From assembly GCA_041399085.1 (NCBI GenBank), contig JAWKTM010000012.1, forward strand, positions 1 through 64,000: a DNA stretch of 64,000 nt, in the 5' to 3' direction. This document shows, piece after piece, positions 45,035-54,363 of this stretch. The position numbers were made by a program, and so were the translations under genes. The notes beneath the pieces are model-generated. The model was not told where the DNA came from. It worked only from the letters and a program-made list of their open reading frames with translations, and ran no database searches. Numbering within the stretch: position 1 is the stretch's first letter; every line of letters starts with the position of its first letter. This DNA comes from JAWKTM01 sp041399085 (GTDB lineage: Bacteria > Planctomycetota > Planctomycetia > Pirellulales > Pirellulaceae).

Positions 45035-46018
45035 TCACACGGCCGAGCGAACGATCGGTTCGCCGCGACGGGCGAGCGCCGACTCGATCCGGGCCGTTTG
45101 TTCGCCGGTCAATCGCCAACCCATCGCGCCGGCCGTTTCTTCGATCTGCGAGGCTCTTTTCGCGCCACACAGGGCAGCGGTGACTCCCGGTTGCCAGATT
45201 GTCCAATTCACGACGACCTGGGCTACCGTTTTATTACATTCGGCGGCGATCGCTCGTAACTCGTCGAGGAAGTCTTGATTCTTCTGCCACTCGTCGCCGT
45301 GGAACATGGGATACTTCGCTCGCCCGTCTCCTGGTTGGAATTGATAGTCGCGGGGCAAGCGTCCGGCTAGAAGACCCTTCATCAACGGCCAGTAGACCAT
45401 TGCATTCACACCGTTATGGCGACACCAGGGAAGCACATCTTGTTCGATTTGCCTTTGCAGCATGTTATATGGGGGTTGTACGGCGGTGATGGGGCAGATG
45501 GCGTGAAATCGTTCGAGTTGGTCGACGTTGAAGTTCGAAACCCCGATCGACCTGGCTTTACCGGCTTGCATTAAATCCAAAAGCGCGCCGGCGGATTCTT
45601 CAACGGGAATTTCTGGATCGGGGGCGTGCAGATACAGCAGATCCACGCGATCCGTGTTGAGTCGCCGTAAACTTTCGTCGCATTCAACGCGAAGTCGTTC
45701 CGGTCGCCCGTTGATAACCCGTTCGATCTGGTCGCTCCAATGAATACCGCACTTTGTGGCGATCACATAGTCGTCGCGACGGTCGCCGATCGCCTCGGCG
45801 ATCAGCCGCTCGCTTTCTCCGTTTGGACCGTAGGCGTAGGCCGTATCCAGGAAGTTGACGCCGAGTGACTCGCATGCCCGTAGCGTCGCCAAGCTGTCCG
45901 TGTCATTCACATCCAAGCTAGTCATGCCCGCGATCGGCCAACAGCCCAAAGCCACGGGAGAAATGCTCAAACCCGTTTGGCCCAGCGGCCGGTATTCCAA
46001 GTTTTGATCGATCATCAT
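45035..46018 (-). CDS. Aldo/keto reductase
   Basis: The NAD(P)H-dependent barrel enzyme has 327 residues. The N-terminal strand pair reads EYRPLGQTGLSISPVALG. Catalytic residues are Asp and Tyr in NFLDTAYAYG, Lys in VIATKCGIHW and His in LLYLHAPD. GVSNFNVDQLERF and VYWPLMKGLLAGRLP are typical of the NADP-binding half. The substrate is unknown; the family reduces carbonyls or oxidises sugars. Two adjacent ATGs (46018 and 46015) are possible starts; the first was taken. A weak GGCAG lies upstream. Confidence 0.9.
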   Translation of the reverse strand: MMIDQNLEYRPLGQTGLSISPVALGCWPIAGMTSLDVNDTDSLATLRACESLGVNFLDTAYAYGPNGESERLIAEAIGDRRDDYVIATKCGIHWSDQIERVINGRPERLRVECDESLRRLNTDRVDLLYLHAPDPEIPVEESAGALLDLMQAGKARSIGVSNFNVDQLERFHAICPITAVQPPYNMLQRQIEQDVLPWCRHNGVNAMVYWPLMKGLLAGRLPRDYQFQPGDGRAKYPMFHGDEWQKNQDFLDELRAIAAECNKTVAQVVVNWTIWQPGVTAALCGAKRASQIEETAGAMGWRLTGEQTARIESALARRGEPIVRSAV

Positions 46019-46205
46019 GCTGCCGTGACGATGCCTTAAGATAGAGTGATATGAGACGCGATAAAATGGTGGAATGCCGGACGATCTTAGAGTGACGGAC
46101 GGCTCGGTCAATTTAGTATTGATTCGTGTTTCGCAATTATTTCGGAGCGGCGGTGGATCGAATCAGAAACCATGAATGACCAAGCCGCAACCGGGGAGCA
46201 TCTCG

Positions 46206-47438
46206 ATGAACACATCCTATCTTGTTAGTGCGGCTCGCACGCCAATCGGGCGATTTATGGGCGCTTTCCGCGGAGTCGCAGCAACAGAGTTGGGCGCCGT
46301 CGCGGTTCGTGCCGCGTTGGACCGAGCGGCCGTTGATCCGCGGCAAGTGCAAGAAGTGATCATCGGCAACGTGCTGACGGCCGGAGTCGGCCAAGCGCCG
46401 GCTCGGCAAGCGGCGTTGCGGGCTGGTTGTTCGCCCGAGGTGTCGGCGGTCACGATCAACATGGTTTGCGGCTCGGGTTTGAAAGCCGTAATGCAAGCCG
46501 ATCAGTTGATCCGCGCGGGCGACGGTCGAATGGTGGTTGCCGGCGGAATGGAAAACATGAGCCGGTCTCCGCATTTGTTGATGGACTCGCGTCGCGGCTG
46601 GCGATTTGGCGATCAGCGCGTGTTGGATTCGATGCAGCACGATGGATTGTGGTGCGCGAGCGAACAAGTGCTGATGGGCAAACTGGCCGACGCCACGGCG
46701 CGGGAATGCGGCATATCGCGAGCCGATCAGGACGCCTGGGCGCTGACGAGTCATCAACGCGCGACGCGGGCGATTGACGAGGGCTGGTTCCGTGATGAGA
46801 TCGCGCCGGTCACGGTTGCGTCTTCGCGAGGGCCGATCGAAGTTTCGTCGGATGAAGGTCCACGGGCCGATTGCTCGCTGGATTCGTTGCTTCGGCTGAG
46901 TCCGGCTTTCGCGGAAGACGCAAGTCGGGACGAAACCGACGAGGCCCGAACTTCGTGCGAAGCAACCGTGACGGCCGGCAACGCTTCGCAAATCAGCGAC
47001 GGAGCGGCGGCCGTCGTGGTTGTCGACGAAGCGACGGCGCGGTCCGTCGATTCGCCTTGGAAAGCGCGGATCGTGGCGACCGCGACGCACGGCGTGGCTC
47101 CGGCCGATCTGTTTCTGGCGCCAATCGGCGCGATTCGCGATGTCTGTCGCCAGGCGGGCGTTGATCCGCGGGACGTTGATCTGATCGAATTGAACGAAGC
47201 GTTCGCGGCACAGACGTTAGCGTGTCAGCGGTCGCTGGGCCTGGACATCGAGCGATTGAACATCCACGGCGGTGCGATCGCATTGGGGCATCCGATTGGC
47301 GCGAGCGGCGCTCGGGTGCTCGTGACGTTGCTGTATGCCATGCATCGTCGGCAAGCGCGGACGGGCTTGGCGTCGCTCTGCCTGGGCGGCGGCAATGCAG
47401 TGGCCATGTTGGTGGAGCGATTCGATGCCAGCAATTGA
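46206..47438 (+). CDS. Acetyl-CoA C-acetyltransferase (thiolase)
   Basis: The product has 410 residues. YLVSAARTPIGRFMGAFRG starts the thiolase fold. The nucleophilic Cys lies in NMVCGSGLKAVMQAD, the covering loop is VVAGGMENMS, and the second active site has NEAFAAQTL, GHPIGASGARV and the general-base Cys in LASLCLGGGNA. It condenses or cleaves acetoacetyl-CoA in fatty acid, isoprenoid or storage-polymer metabolism. The ATG at 46206 has GGGGAG 8 bases upstream. The C-terminus is close to argC, about 100 bases on, but no functional link is known. Confidence 0.92.
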   Translation: MNTSYLVSAARTPIGRFMGAFRGVAATELGAVAVRAALDRAAVDPRQVQEVIIGNVLTAGVGQAPARQAALRAGCSPEVSAVTINMVCGSGLKAVMQADQLIRAGDGRMVVAGGMENMSRSPHLLMDSRRGWRFGDQRVLDSMQHDGLWCASEQVLMGKLADATARECGISRADQDAWALTSHQRATRAIDEGWFRDEIAPVTVASSRGPIEVSSDEGPRADCSLDSLLRLSPAFAEDASRDETDEARTSCEATVTAGNASQISDGAAAVVVVDEATARSVDSPWKARIVATATHGVAPADLFLAPIGAIRDVCRQAGVDPRDVDLIELNEAFAAQTLACQRSLGLDIERLNIHGGAIALGHPIGASGARVLVTLLYAMHRRQARTGLASLCLGGGNAVAMLVERFDASN

Positions 47439-47540
47439 ATTCGCCACACTGGCCGCCTGCGGAGCAAACGCCTGGCGCGATATACTGCGGCAGGCAACGT
47501 TCGAGATTGCCAGCAACGCGAATCACGGGGAACGAAGATC

Positions 47541-48551
47541 ATGGTGCGAGTCGGGATTTTGGGAGCGACCGGATACACGGCACTCGAATTGATGAAGCTG
47601 CTCTTGCGCCATCCCGAGGCGGAGATCACGTTGCTGACCAGCCGTCAGGAAGGCGAGCCGCATGTCGGTGCGGTGCATCCCCAGTTGGCGGGCCGGCTCG
47701 ATCTGACGCTTCAGAACTTAGAGTCGTCGATGGTGGCGGCACGCTGCGACTGTGTGTTTAGCTGCTTGCCGCACGCCGCCTCGGCCGAAATCGTCAAACC
47801 GCTGGTCGACGGGGGCACACGGGTTGTCGATTTCAGTGCCGACTATCGGTTGGACGACGCGGACACTTACGCCCAGTGGTATGGCCATACGCATCCCGAT
47901 CCGCGGCGAGTCGGGACCACGGTGTACGGCCTGCCGGAATGGTTCGGCGACGCGATTCCCTCGGCAAAATTGGTGGCTAATCCGGGCTGTTATCCGACAT
48001 CGGCGATTTTGGCGTTGGCTCCGTTGATGAAGGCCGGATTAATCGACGCGGCCGATGTGATCGTGGATTCCAAAAGCGGTGTAAGCGGCGCAGGGCGAAC
48101 TCCGAAGTTGACGACGCACTTTCCCGAATGCAACGAGAGCTTGTCGGCTTACAACGTGGGCGGGCATCGTCATACGCCGGAGATCGACCAAATACTGCGA
48201 CGAGCGACCGGCAAATCGCCGACCGTGGTCTTCACGCCGCACTTGATTCCGATGGACCGCGGGATCCTGACCACGGCCTATGCGCGGCCGGCTGCCGATG
48301 TTTCGGAGGACCAATTGTTCGACGCGTTGCAGGCCGCATATCGTGGCAAGCCGTTCGTGCGTGTCGTCCAGCATTTGCCGGCGACAAAGGACGTGGCTTA
48401 CTCGAACTTCTGCGACATCACGGTTCGACTGGTGCGTGGCCGAGTGATCTTGGTCAGTTGCTTGGACAACTTGATTAAAGGAGCGGCCGGCGCCGCCGTG
48501 CAGAATTTCAACTTGATGTTCGGCTTTCCCGAGACAACGGCGTTGTTATAA
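47541..48551 (+). CDS. argC: N-acetyl-gamma-glutamyl-phosphate reductase
   Basis: The enzyme reduces N-acetylglutamyl phosphate to the semialdehyde with NADPH in arginine synthesis. VRVGILGATGYTALEL is the dinucleotide-binding loop, VFSCLPHAAS and VVDFSADYRL are family blocks, and the catalytic Cys is in LVANPGCYPTSAI. The 336-residue length fits. The C-terminus retains VSCLDNLIKGAAGAAVQN. It is followed by argJ after 44 bases, so argC-argJ is the classic bacterial arrangement. Confidence 0.95.
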   Translation: MVRVGILGATGYTALELMKLLLRHPEAEITLLTSRQEGEPHVGAVHPQLAGRLDLTLQNLESSMVAARCDCVFSCLPHAASAEIVKPLVDGGTRVVDFSADYRLDDADTYAQWYGHTHPDPRRVGTTVYGLPEWFGDAIPSAKLVANPGCYPTSAILALAPLMKAGLIDAADVIVDSKSGVSGAGRTPKLTTHFPECNESLSAYNVGGHRHTPEIDQILRRATGKSPTVVFTPHLIPMDRGILTTAYARPAADVSEDQLFDALQAAYRGKPFVRVVQHLPATKDVAYSNFCDITVRLVRGRVILVSCLDNLIKGAAGAAVQNFNLMFGFPETTALL

Positions 48552-48595
48552 GTCGCCGGAGTCAATTCACCTCTCACATTGAAACGCCTCGCGCT

Positions 48596-49786
48596 ATGCA
48601 ATCCCTCCCACTTGGCTTTCGGATGACTGGCCTGCGTTGCGGCATCAAACCCGCGGCCGACAAGCTCGATTTGACTTTGATTGTGGCGGACGAAGACGCC
48701 ACGGCGGCTGGCGTCTACACGCAGAATTTGGTCTACGCTGCGCCGGTGGCGATCGACCGCGAGCGAACGCCCAGTCGCCGAGCGCGGGCCGTCGTGGTCA
48801 ATTCTGGGAACGCCAACGCTTGCACCGGACAACGCGGGTTGGACGACGCGCGGCGGATGGCTCAAGTGACGGCCGAGGCGATAGGCGTTGAAGCCGAGCA
48901 AGTGCTGGTAATGTCGACTGGCGTGATTGGCCAGTTTCTGCCGATGGACAAGATCGAAGCTGGCGTAAGGAACGCCGCGAGTCAGCTTGGCCACACCGGC
49001 GAGGACTTCGTGCTCGCCGCGCGCGGGATCTGCACGACGGACAAGTCTCACAAGATTGCCACGCGCGAGTTTCAACTTGCCGGCCGCACGGTTCGGATCG
49101 CGGGGATGGCCAAGGGCGCCGGCATGATCGGGCCTCGGATGGCAACAATGCTGGCCGTGATTATGACCGACGCCCGGCTGGAGCCGATCGACGCGCAATA
49201 TGCGTTGTCCGAGGCCGTGAACGAGAGCTTTAACTGTATTAGCGTCGACGGTCACATGAGCACGAACGACACGGTGTTGTTGCTGGCCAGCGGCGCGGCA
49301 ATGGACGAGCCGTTGCCGAGCAGCGAAGGCTTCGTGTTCTTTCGCGAGTTGCGCGAGCTTTGCGTGGAGTTGGCCAAGCAGATACCCGACGACGGCGAAG
49401 GCGCCTCGCATCTCATGTGCATTCACGTGCGAGGGTGTATCAGCGACGCCGACGCGCGTCGGATCGCGCAGACCGTGGCCGAAAGCCCGTTGGTGAAGAC
49501 GGCCGTGGCGGGCAACGATCCGAACTGGGGACGGATCGTTTCGGCGGCGGGCTATGCCGGAGTTAGTTTTGATCCGGATCGGCTGGAGCTGCGTCTGAAC
49601 GGGACGTTGTTATATCGCGATGGGGCTCCGCAGCCATTCGACGACCCGGCCGTCAGCCGTTCGATGCGCGAGTCGCGCGAAACGCGGATCGAGTTGAACT
49701 TGCATCTGGGCGGCGCCGAAGCCAACTTTTGGGCCAGCGATTTGACGCACGAGTATGTCCGCATCAACGCCGATTACCGCACATGA
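48596..49786 (+). CDS. argJ: Bifunctional ornithine acetyltransferase / N-acetylglutamate synthase
   Basis: The 396-residue product transfers the acetyl group from N-acetylornithine to glutamate in the arginine cycle. The self-cleavage site Thr sits in GAGMIGPRMATMLAVIMTDA, preceded by GMAKG. Other blocks are VVNSGNANACTGQRG, VMSTGVIGQFLP, FNCISVDGHMSTNDTV and VAGNDPNWGRIVSAAGYAG. The start is the ATG at 48596; the spacing to argC is short. The stop overlaps the K+ channel gene by 4 bases (ATGA), which is unusual company. Confidence 0.95.
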   Translation: MQSLPLGFRMTGLRCGIKPAADKLDLTLIVADEDATAAGVYTQNLVYAAPVAIDRERTPSRRARAVVVNSGNANACTGQRGLDDARRMAQVTAEAIGVEAEQVLVMSTGVIGQFLPMDKIEAGVRNAASQLGHTGEDFVLAARGICTTDKSHKIATREFQLAGRTVRIAGMAKGAGMIGPRMATMLAVIMTDARLEPIDAQYALSEAVNESFNCISVDGHMSTNDTVLLLASGAAMDEPLPSSEGFVFFRELRELCVELAKQIPDDGEGASHLMCIHVRGCISDADARRIAQTVAESPLVKTAVAGNDPNWGRIVSAAGYAGVSFDPDRLELRLNGTLLYRDGAPQPFDDPAVSRSMRESRETRIELNLHLGGAEANFWASDLTHEYVRINADYRT

Positions 49787-50781
49787 AGTCGCCGTTTGAC
49801 AGAATTCGGCAGGGCGCCTTGGTGCTTGTGGCGGTTGTGATTGTCGCGTTGATTGGCTATCGCATCGCTGGCTTTGATTGGATCGGTGCGCTCTGGATGA
49901 CGGTCATTACGGTGTCGAGCGTAGGGTATGGCGAACATAGCCAACTGCATCCCGGAGTGCAGTTGTTCACGGTCGTGATCATCGTGTTCGGCATGAGCGC
50001 AACGGCATACACCTTGGGAGGCTTGGTGCAACTAATGTTGGAAGGTGAATTCGAGCGGATGTTGGGCACGCGACGGGTCAATCGCGAGATCGAGAACCTA
50101 GAAAATCACGTCATCATTTGTGGGTTCGGTCGCATTGGCCAACTTCTGACGGCGGATTTGATGCATGATCGGCAAAAGTTTGTCATTATCGAACGCGAAC
50201 CCGAGTTAGTGGCCGAGGCTCGTCAGCGACCCTATCTATGCCTGCAAGGAGACGCCACGGAAGACGAAATTCTGAAAATCGCGGGTATCGAACGGGCTCG
50301 AGCGCTGGTCACGGCCTTGCCCAGCGACGCCGCCAATGTGTTCATCACTCTGACGGCTCGAAATTTGAACCCCGAGGTGCTCGTGATCGCGCGGGCCGAG
50401 CAAGAATCGACTGGCAATAAACTTCGGCAAGCTGGCGCGAACAAGATCGTGATGCCCGCCGCGATCGGAGCGCATCGCATGGCCCGACTGATTACTCGTC
50501 CCTCGACAGCCGACATGATGGAGCTCGTTACCGAGACGAACCTGCCTGGCTTTGAACTGGACGAAATACCGTTGCCGGAAAACGCCAAGCTGGTGGGCGT
50601 TTCCGTCCGCGCGACGGAAGCTCGGCGAAAGCATGGTCTGCTGGTCGTGGCGGTCAAGCAGGCCGGGGGCGAGATGCTGTTCAACCCGGATGCCGATTAC
50701 AAATTTCGTATTCAGGATACGGTGATCTTAATGGGCCGCTCGGAAGACATCCTGCGTTTCCGCAGCGAGTTCTCCGTCTGA
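49783..50781 (+). CDS. Potassium channel with TrkA-N/TrkA-C (RCK) domains
   Basis: The 332-residue product starts with two transmembrane helices (LVLVAVVIVALIGYRIAG and FTVVIIVFGMSATAYTLG) flanking a pore helix and filter VSSVGYGE. A Rossmann RCK domain follows (HVIICGFGRIGQLLTADL, FVIIEREPELV, GDATEDEILKIAGI) and a TrkA-C domain at the end (HGLLVVAVKQAGGEMLF, DTVILMGRSEDI). It is a ligand-gated K+ channel or transporter of the inner membrane. The ATG overlaps the argJ stop, so translation is probably coupled. Confidence 0.9.
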   Translation: MKSPFDRIRQGALVLVAVVIVALIGYRIAGFDWIGALWMTVITVSSVGYGEHSQLHPGVQLFTVVIIVFGMSATAYTLGGLVQLMLEGEFERMLGTRRVNREIENLENHVIICGFGRIGQLLTADLMHDRQKFVIIEREPELVAEARQRPYLCLQGDATEDEILKIAGIERARALVTALPSDAANVFITLTARNLNPEVLVIARAEQESTGNKLRQAGANKIVMPAAIGAHRMARLITRPSTADMMELVTETNLPGFELDEIPLPENAKLVGVSVRATEARRKHGLLVVAVKQAGGEMLFNPDADYKFRIQDTVILMGRSEDILRFRSEFSV

Positions 50782-50834
50782 AGCTTGCCGCCCGCCAAGA
50801 TTCTCGCGGACCATTTTGCGGCGAAACGGCGGAG

Positions 50835-51389
50835 CTAGTTGCAAGACGGATCGTCGGGCAGCGGGGCGCTCTTCAACATGGGCGCCAGGATTTCGAGGCC
50901 GACTCGCTCCGAGGCCAACTTCCAGAGCTTCTCTTGATCGGCGAAAACCAGCTCGCGCGTCGCGGGCAAGGTGAGCCATCCGCCAACTTGCATCTCCGAT
51001 TCCAATTGGCCGGCGCCCCAGCCCGAGTAGCCGCTGAACATCAGAAACGGCCCCTGCGGCTGTTGAACGATCTGCTCTAGCTCTTCGGGCTCCAGCGAGA
51101 AATAAACGCCGGGAACGACGGGTCGTTCCGCCGCCTCGGGATTGCAATGCAGGGCCATCAGTTGCCCATCGACCGGACCGCCCAAGTTAATCGGTTGCCG
51201 ACAACTGCAATCGGAGTCGGCGACTAAGTCCCACACTTCGGCCACGGTCTGTTCCAGCGGGCGATTCAAAATCAGCCCGAACGCGCCCTCGTCGTCGTGA
51301 TGGATAATCAACACCACGGTCCGAAAGAAATTGGGGTCGGGCAGATGCGGCGACGCGATCAAAAAGCAGCCTTGCAAAGAATCGTTCAT
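50835..51389 (-). CDS. YqgE/AlgH family protein (UPF0301)
   Basis: The 184-residue product matches the YqgE/AlgH family: GCFLIASPHLPDPNFFRTVV, HHDDEGAFGLILNRPL, NLGGPVDGQLMALH, FLMFSGYSGWGAGQLESE and GGWLTLPAT. The function of the family is not established. The ATG at 51389 gives the standard start; an open frame upstream would add about 31 unrelated residues. It converges with the K+ channel gene. Confidence 0.9.
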   Translation of the reverse strand: MNDSLQGCFLIASPHLPDPNFFRTVVLIIHHDDEGAFGLILNRPLEQTVAEVWDLVADSDCSCRQPINLGGPVDGQLMALHCNPEAAERPVVPGVYFSLEPEELEQIVQQPQGPFLMFSGYSGWGAGQLESEMQVGGWLTLPATRELVFADQEKLWKLASERVGLEILAPMLKSAPLPDDPSCN

Positions 51390-51492
51390 GGCGAATGGCT
51401 CGACGAGGAGTGCGAACTCCTCGATTGTGGCCACTTGCCCCCCGCGAAACAAGTTGGCTGAAGCAACGGTTCGGATCGCCACGGCGTCCCAT

Positions 51493-51520
51493 TTGACAGC
51501 CCAGCGGACGCCACTAAAAT
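51493..51520 (+). promoter_or_regulatory. Candidate sigma-70 promoter for the tatA-like genes
   Basis: TTGACA at 51493-51498 is separated by 16 bases from TAAAAT at 51515-51520. The -35 is perfect and the -10 has five of six consensus bases. Transcription would start near 51528, giving a leader of about 150 bases before the first Tat gene. No experimental support. Confidence 0.5.
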
Positions 51521-51675
51521 GATTTGTTGCCTACAGCAACGTCACGCGATTCTGGTCCGCAGCCGATGCTGGGATCACGAGTCGGTTCTGGTGTAGCCCA
51601 TCTGGGCGGACAGCCCGCTTTCGCCGCTTGAGTGCGTGACGTGAAACATCCCACCTTTTTTGCGAGAGCGATGCT

Positions 51676-51879
51676 ATGACCAGTCTGTTTGCATTTGGTA
51701 TGCCCGGCCCGATGGAGATGATGATCATCCTGGCGATCGTGCTGCTGTTGTTTGGCGGGGCCCGCCTGCCCAGCTTGATGCGGAACTTGGGCCGCAGTGC
51801 GAAGGAATTCCAGAAGGGTGTGCAAGGTGTCGACGACGAGGATTACGACGAGAAGCCGGCGCGCGAAAAGCACGAGTAG
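51676..51879 (+). CDS. tatA: Twin-arginine translocase component, TatA/TatE-like
   Basis: The 67-residue product has the TatA plan: a short periplasmic N-terminus, one helix (EMMIILAIVLLLFGGARLP), the FG hinge, an amphipathic helix (LMRNLGRSAKEFQKGVQG), and a charged acidic tail. TatA polymerises to move folded proteins across the inner membrane together with TatC. No tatC is in the window. The second Tat-like gene follows after 118 bases. Confidence 0.88.
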   Translation: MTSLFAFGMPGPMEMMIILAIVLLLFGGARLPSLMRNLGRSAKEFQKGVQGVDDEDYDEKPAREKHE

Positions 51880-51997
51880 TTCCGGCCGTCGCGGTCGTGT
51901 CCGCTTGGCGAGTTCGGGCGGAATCCGGCCGACGTGCCGGTCTCGAATCGTTGTTCACCCTTGTTCCGCGAATTTTCCTTTGTAGAGAGGCAGTCCG

Positions 51998-52279
51998 ATG
52001 TTTGGCCTCGGCATGCAAGAATTGTTGATTGTCGGCGTGGTCGCCGTTCTGTTGTTCGGCAAGCGATTGCCGGAAGTAGCGCGCTCTTTGGGCGGCAGCT
52101 ACCGCGAATTCAAAAAGGGGCTATCCGAATTCCACACGCAGATGGATTATACGTCGGCCAGTTCCTATTCATCGAAGCCGTCGGCAAGTCGCAGCTACGA
52201 TGATTACGACGACTACGAAGAAGCCACCGCGCCGAAGTTCGAGTTGCCTCCGGCGGATACCACGTCGGAGGAGAAGTAG
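51998..52279 (+). CDS. Second twin-arginine translocase component, TatA/TatB-like
   Basis: The 93-residue product shows MQELLIVGVVAVLLFGKRLP with the FG hinge, then the amphipathic helix (VARSLGGSYREFKKGLSEFH) and a Ser/Tyr/Asp-rich tail. The absence of the longer TatB-type helix makes it an extra TatA copy or a short TatB. It is followed by a hairpin, suggesting the pair ends one transcription unit. Confidence 0.85.
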   Translation: MFGLGMQELLIVGVVAVLLFGKRLPEVARSLGGSYREFKKGLSEFHTQMDYTSASSYSSKPSASRSYDDYDDYEEATAPKFELPPADTTSEEK

Positions 52280-52300
52280 ACGACGAAAAGTCAAAGTCGA

Positions 52301-52345
52301 CGTGCCTGCCACGGCGTTCACGCCCGCTGGCAGGTACGTTTGAAT
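52301..52345 (+). terminator. Hairpin terminator after the Tat genes
   Basis: CGTGCCTGCCA at 52301-52311 pairs with TGGCAGGTACG at 52328-52338 (11 bp with one G-U pair) and is followed by TTTGAATT. The U-tract is weak. It lies 22 bases past the stop of the second Tat gene and 30 bases before the tRNA. Confidence 0.55.
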
Positions 52346-52367
52346 TCGGCTATTTTGTTAGCTGATC

Positions 52368-52441
52368 GGGCGATTAGCTCAGTTGGTTAGAGCGCCGTGT
52401 TCACACCGCGGAGGTCACTGGTTCGAGTCCAGCATCGCCCA
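52368..52441 (+). tRNA. tRNA-Val (anticodon CAC)
   Basis: A complete cloverleaf is seen: acceptor stem GGGCGAT paired with ATCGCCC, D arm GCTC/GAGC, anticodon stem CCGTG/CGCGG around TTCACAC with anticodon CAC, and T arm with TTCGAGT loop. The discriminator is A and CCA is not encoded. The T stem has one A-C mismatch at the 49-65 position, where most valine tRNAs have a pair. Confidence 0.93.
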
Positions 52442-52583
52442 CTTCGTAGATGATACGGCTGAAACGGCCTGGTTTTGGTGCTTGTCACGACGGCTGGCTG
52501 GCAGGTTACTTCGTGCGGCACTCGGTTCCGCGGCCTGATACTCCTCTCTTGCTCGGCCGGCCGGTGATCCATTCGTCCCACCT

Positions 52584-53630
52584 ATGTCCTACGTTCGTCC
52601 CGCGATCGAAGCGATGTCCGGCTATGTGCCCGGCGAACAGCCGCAGGCCGGCAAGTTCATCAAGCTGAACACGAACGAAAATCCGTATCCGCCTTCTCCG
52701 AAGGTGATTCAAGCGATTCAGGCGGCGACGAACGAGTCGCTACTGCGCTATCCCGATCCGATGGCGACGGCGTTTCGGATCAAGGCCGCGGAGGTGCTGG
52801 GCGTGCGGCCCGATTGGATTCTGTGCGGCAATGGCAGCGACGATATTCTCACGATTTGTACGCGCGCGTTTGTCGGCGAGGGCCAATGTTTGCGGCTGCC
52901 TTATCCCAGCTATGTGCTGTACACCACATTGGCGCGACTGCAAAACGCAGCTTGGGACGAAGTCGCGTTTTGTGACGACTGGACGCTGCCAGACGCGTTC
53001 GGCCAGGGACGCGACGACCTGCGGTTGGCGTTCTTACCCAACCCCAACAGCCCGACCGGCACGCTGATTTCGCGGTCGCGAATTCTGGAATTGGCCGAGC
53101 AACTCCCTTGTCCATTGTTGGTGGATGAAGCTTATGTGGATTTTGCCGACGCGAACTGTGTGGATTTGGTAGCCCGCAATGAAAAGATTCTGGTCTCACG
53201 CACGCTCAGCAAGTCTTATGCTTTGGCGGGCCTGCGCTTTGGGTTCCTGATCGCCCAGCCACAAATGATCGAACAACTGACCAAGGTCAAGGACTCGTAT
53301 AACTGCGACGCCCTTTCGATCGCGGGGGCGACCGCGGCTTTGGACGATCAAACTTGGCTGGAGGACAATCGCGCTAAGGTTATCGCAACGCGCGAGCGTC
53401 TGACCGCGGAACTCATCAAAATGGGGTTCGGCGTGATACCGTCGCAAGCCAATTTCGTTTGGTGCCGACATGCCACGGCGTCGTCCCAGGTGTTATACGA
53501 ACAACTCAAGGCGAATCGCGTCTTGGTTCGTTATATGAATTATCCCCGCTGGACCGATGGTTTGCGAATCAGCGTGGGCACGGACGAACAGATCGATGCC
53601 TTGTTGGCGCTGTTGGCGTCGATGTTATAA
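52584..53630 (+). CDS. hisC: Histidinol-phosphate aminotransferase
   Basis: The PLP enzyme has 348 residues and converts imidazole acetol phosphate to histidinol phosphate. LNTNENPYPPSPKVI is the family start, YPDPMATAFR and CGNGSDDIL the substrate and phosphate site, LPNPNSPTG, LLVDEAYVDF with the cofactor Asp/Tyr, and the PLP Lys in SRTLSKSYALAGLRFGF. RISVGT near the end carries the C-terminal Arg. It precedes hisB by 38 bases. Confidence 0.94.
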   Translation: MSYVRPAIEAMSGYVPGEQPQAGKFIKLNTNENPYPPSPKVIQAIQAATNESLLRYPDPMATAFRIKAAEVLGVRPDWILCGNGSDDILTICTRAFVGEGQCLRLPYPSYVLYTTLARLQNAAWDEVAFCDDWTLPDAFGQGRDDLRLAFLPNPNSPTGTLISRSRILELAEQLPCPLLVDEAYVDFADANCVDLVARNEKILVSRTLSKSYALAGLRFGFLIAQPQMIEQLTKVKDSYNCDALSIAGATAALDDQTWLEDNRAKVIATRERLTAELIKMGFGVIPSQANFVWCRHATASSQVLYEQLKANRVLVRYMNYPRWTDGLRISVGTDEQIDALLALLASML

Positions 53631-53668
53631 GAACCCCTGACGTTCCAGCGCCGCGAGGAATTTCCACG

Positions 53669-54261
53669 ATGCCACGTACCGCCGCCATTTCGCGTCGCAC
53701 GGCCGAGACAAACATTCAACTGGAATTGAACCTCGACGGAACCGGGGCGGCGGATGTCGCGACGGGCGTCGGGTTTTCGATCACATGCTGACTTTGTTGG
53801 CTCGGCATGCCGTGATGGACTTGAAGGTGCGAGCTGAAGGCGATTTGCATGTCGACCAGCATCACACGGTTGAAGATGTGGGGATTTGCCTGGGACAAGC
53901 GATGCGACAAGCATTGGGCGACAAGGCGGGAATCCGTCGTTATGGCCACTTCACGCTACCGATGGAAGAGACCTTGGCCACGACGGCGGTTGACCTGAGC
54001 GGCCGATATTATCTGGTGTTTCAGGCCAGTTTTCCGTCGGCGAAGATCGGTGAGTTCGACAGTGAGTTGGTCGAAGATTTCTGGCAAGCCGTGGCGGCCA
54101 ATGTGCTCTGCAACTTGCACGTTAATGTTCACTACGGCCGCAATAGCCATCACATTAGCGAAGCGATCTTCAAAGCCACGGCGAGAGCCCTGCGCATGGC
54201 GGTGGAAGTGGATCCTAGAATGCCGGGCGTGCCCAGCACCAAAGGGACGCTGACGTCGTGA
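53669..54261 (+). CDS. hisB: Imidazoleglycerol-phosphate dehydratase (one frameshift)
   Basis: The product converts imidazoleglycerol phosphate to imidazole acetol phosphate, the step just before hisC. Frame one gives TNIQLELNLDGTGAADVATG, then GVGF. One base is missing in the T run near 53775. The next frame gives HMLTLLARHAVMDL, HVDQHHTVEDVGICLGQA, RYGHFTLPMEETLA and HYGRNSHHISEAIFKA, the His-rich manganese sites. Restoring one T joins them as GFFDHML, exactly the family sequence. GAGGAA lies before the ATG at 53669. The gene is almost certainly intact in the organism. Confidence 0.85.
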
Positions 54262-54363
54262 AGCGATTCACGATGGAACCCGCTCTAAGCGTTTGATATA
54301 AACGCGCGGCCGTGATGGAGCGTTTGAGGTACGAGTCTCGGCACCCCAGCTTCTCACTGCGGT

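Noticed and set aside
46137..47090. 317-codon minus-strand frame opposite the thiolase
   Set aside because: Very Arg-rich with no motif; the thiolase is unambiguous.
48398..49426. 342-codon minus-strand frame opposite argJ
   Set aside because: argJ is fully conserved on the plus strand; the minus frame is His/Arg-rich noise.
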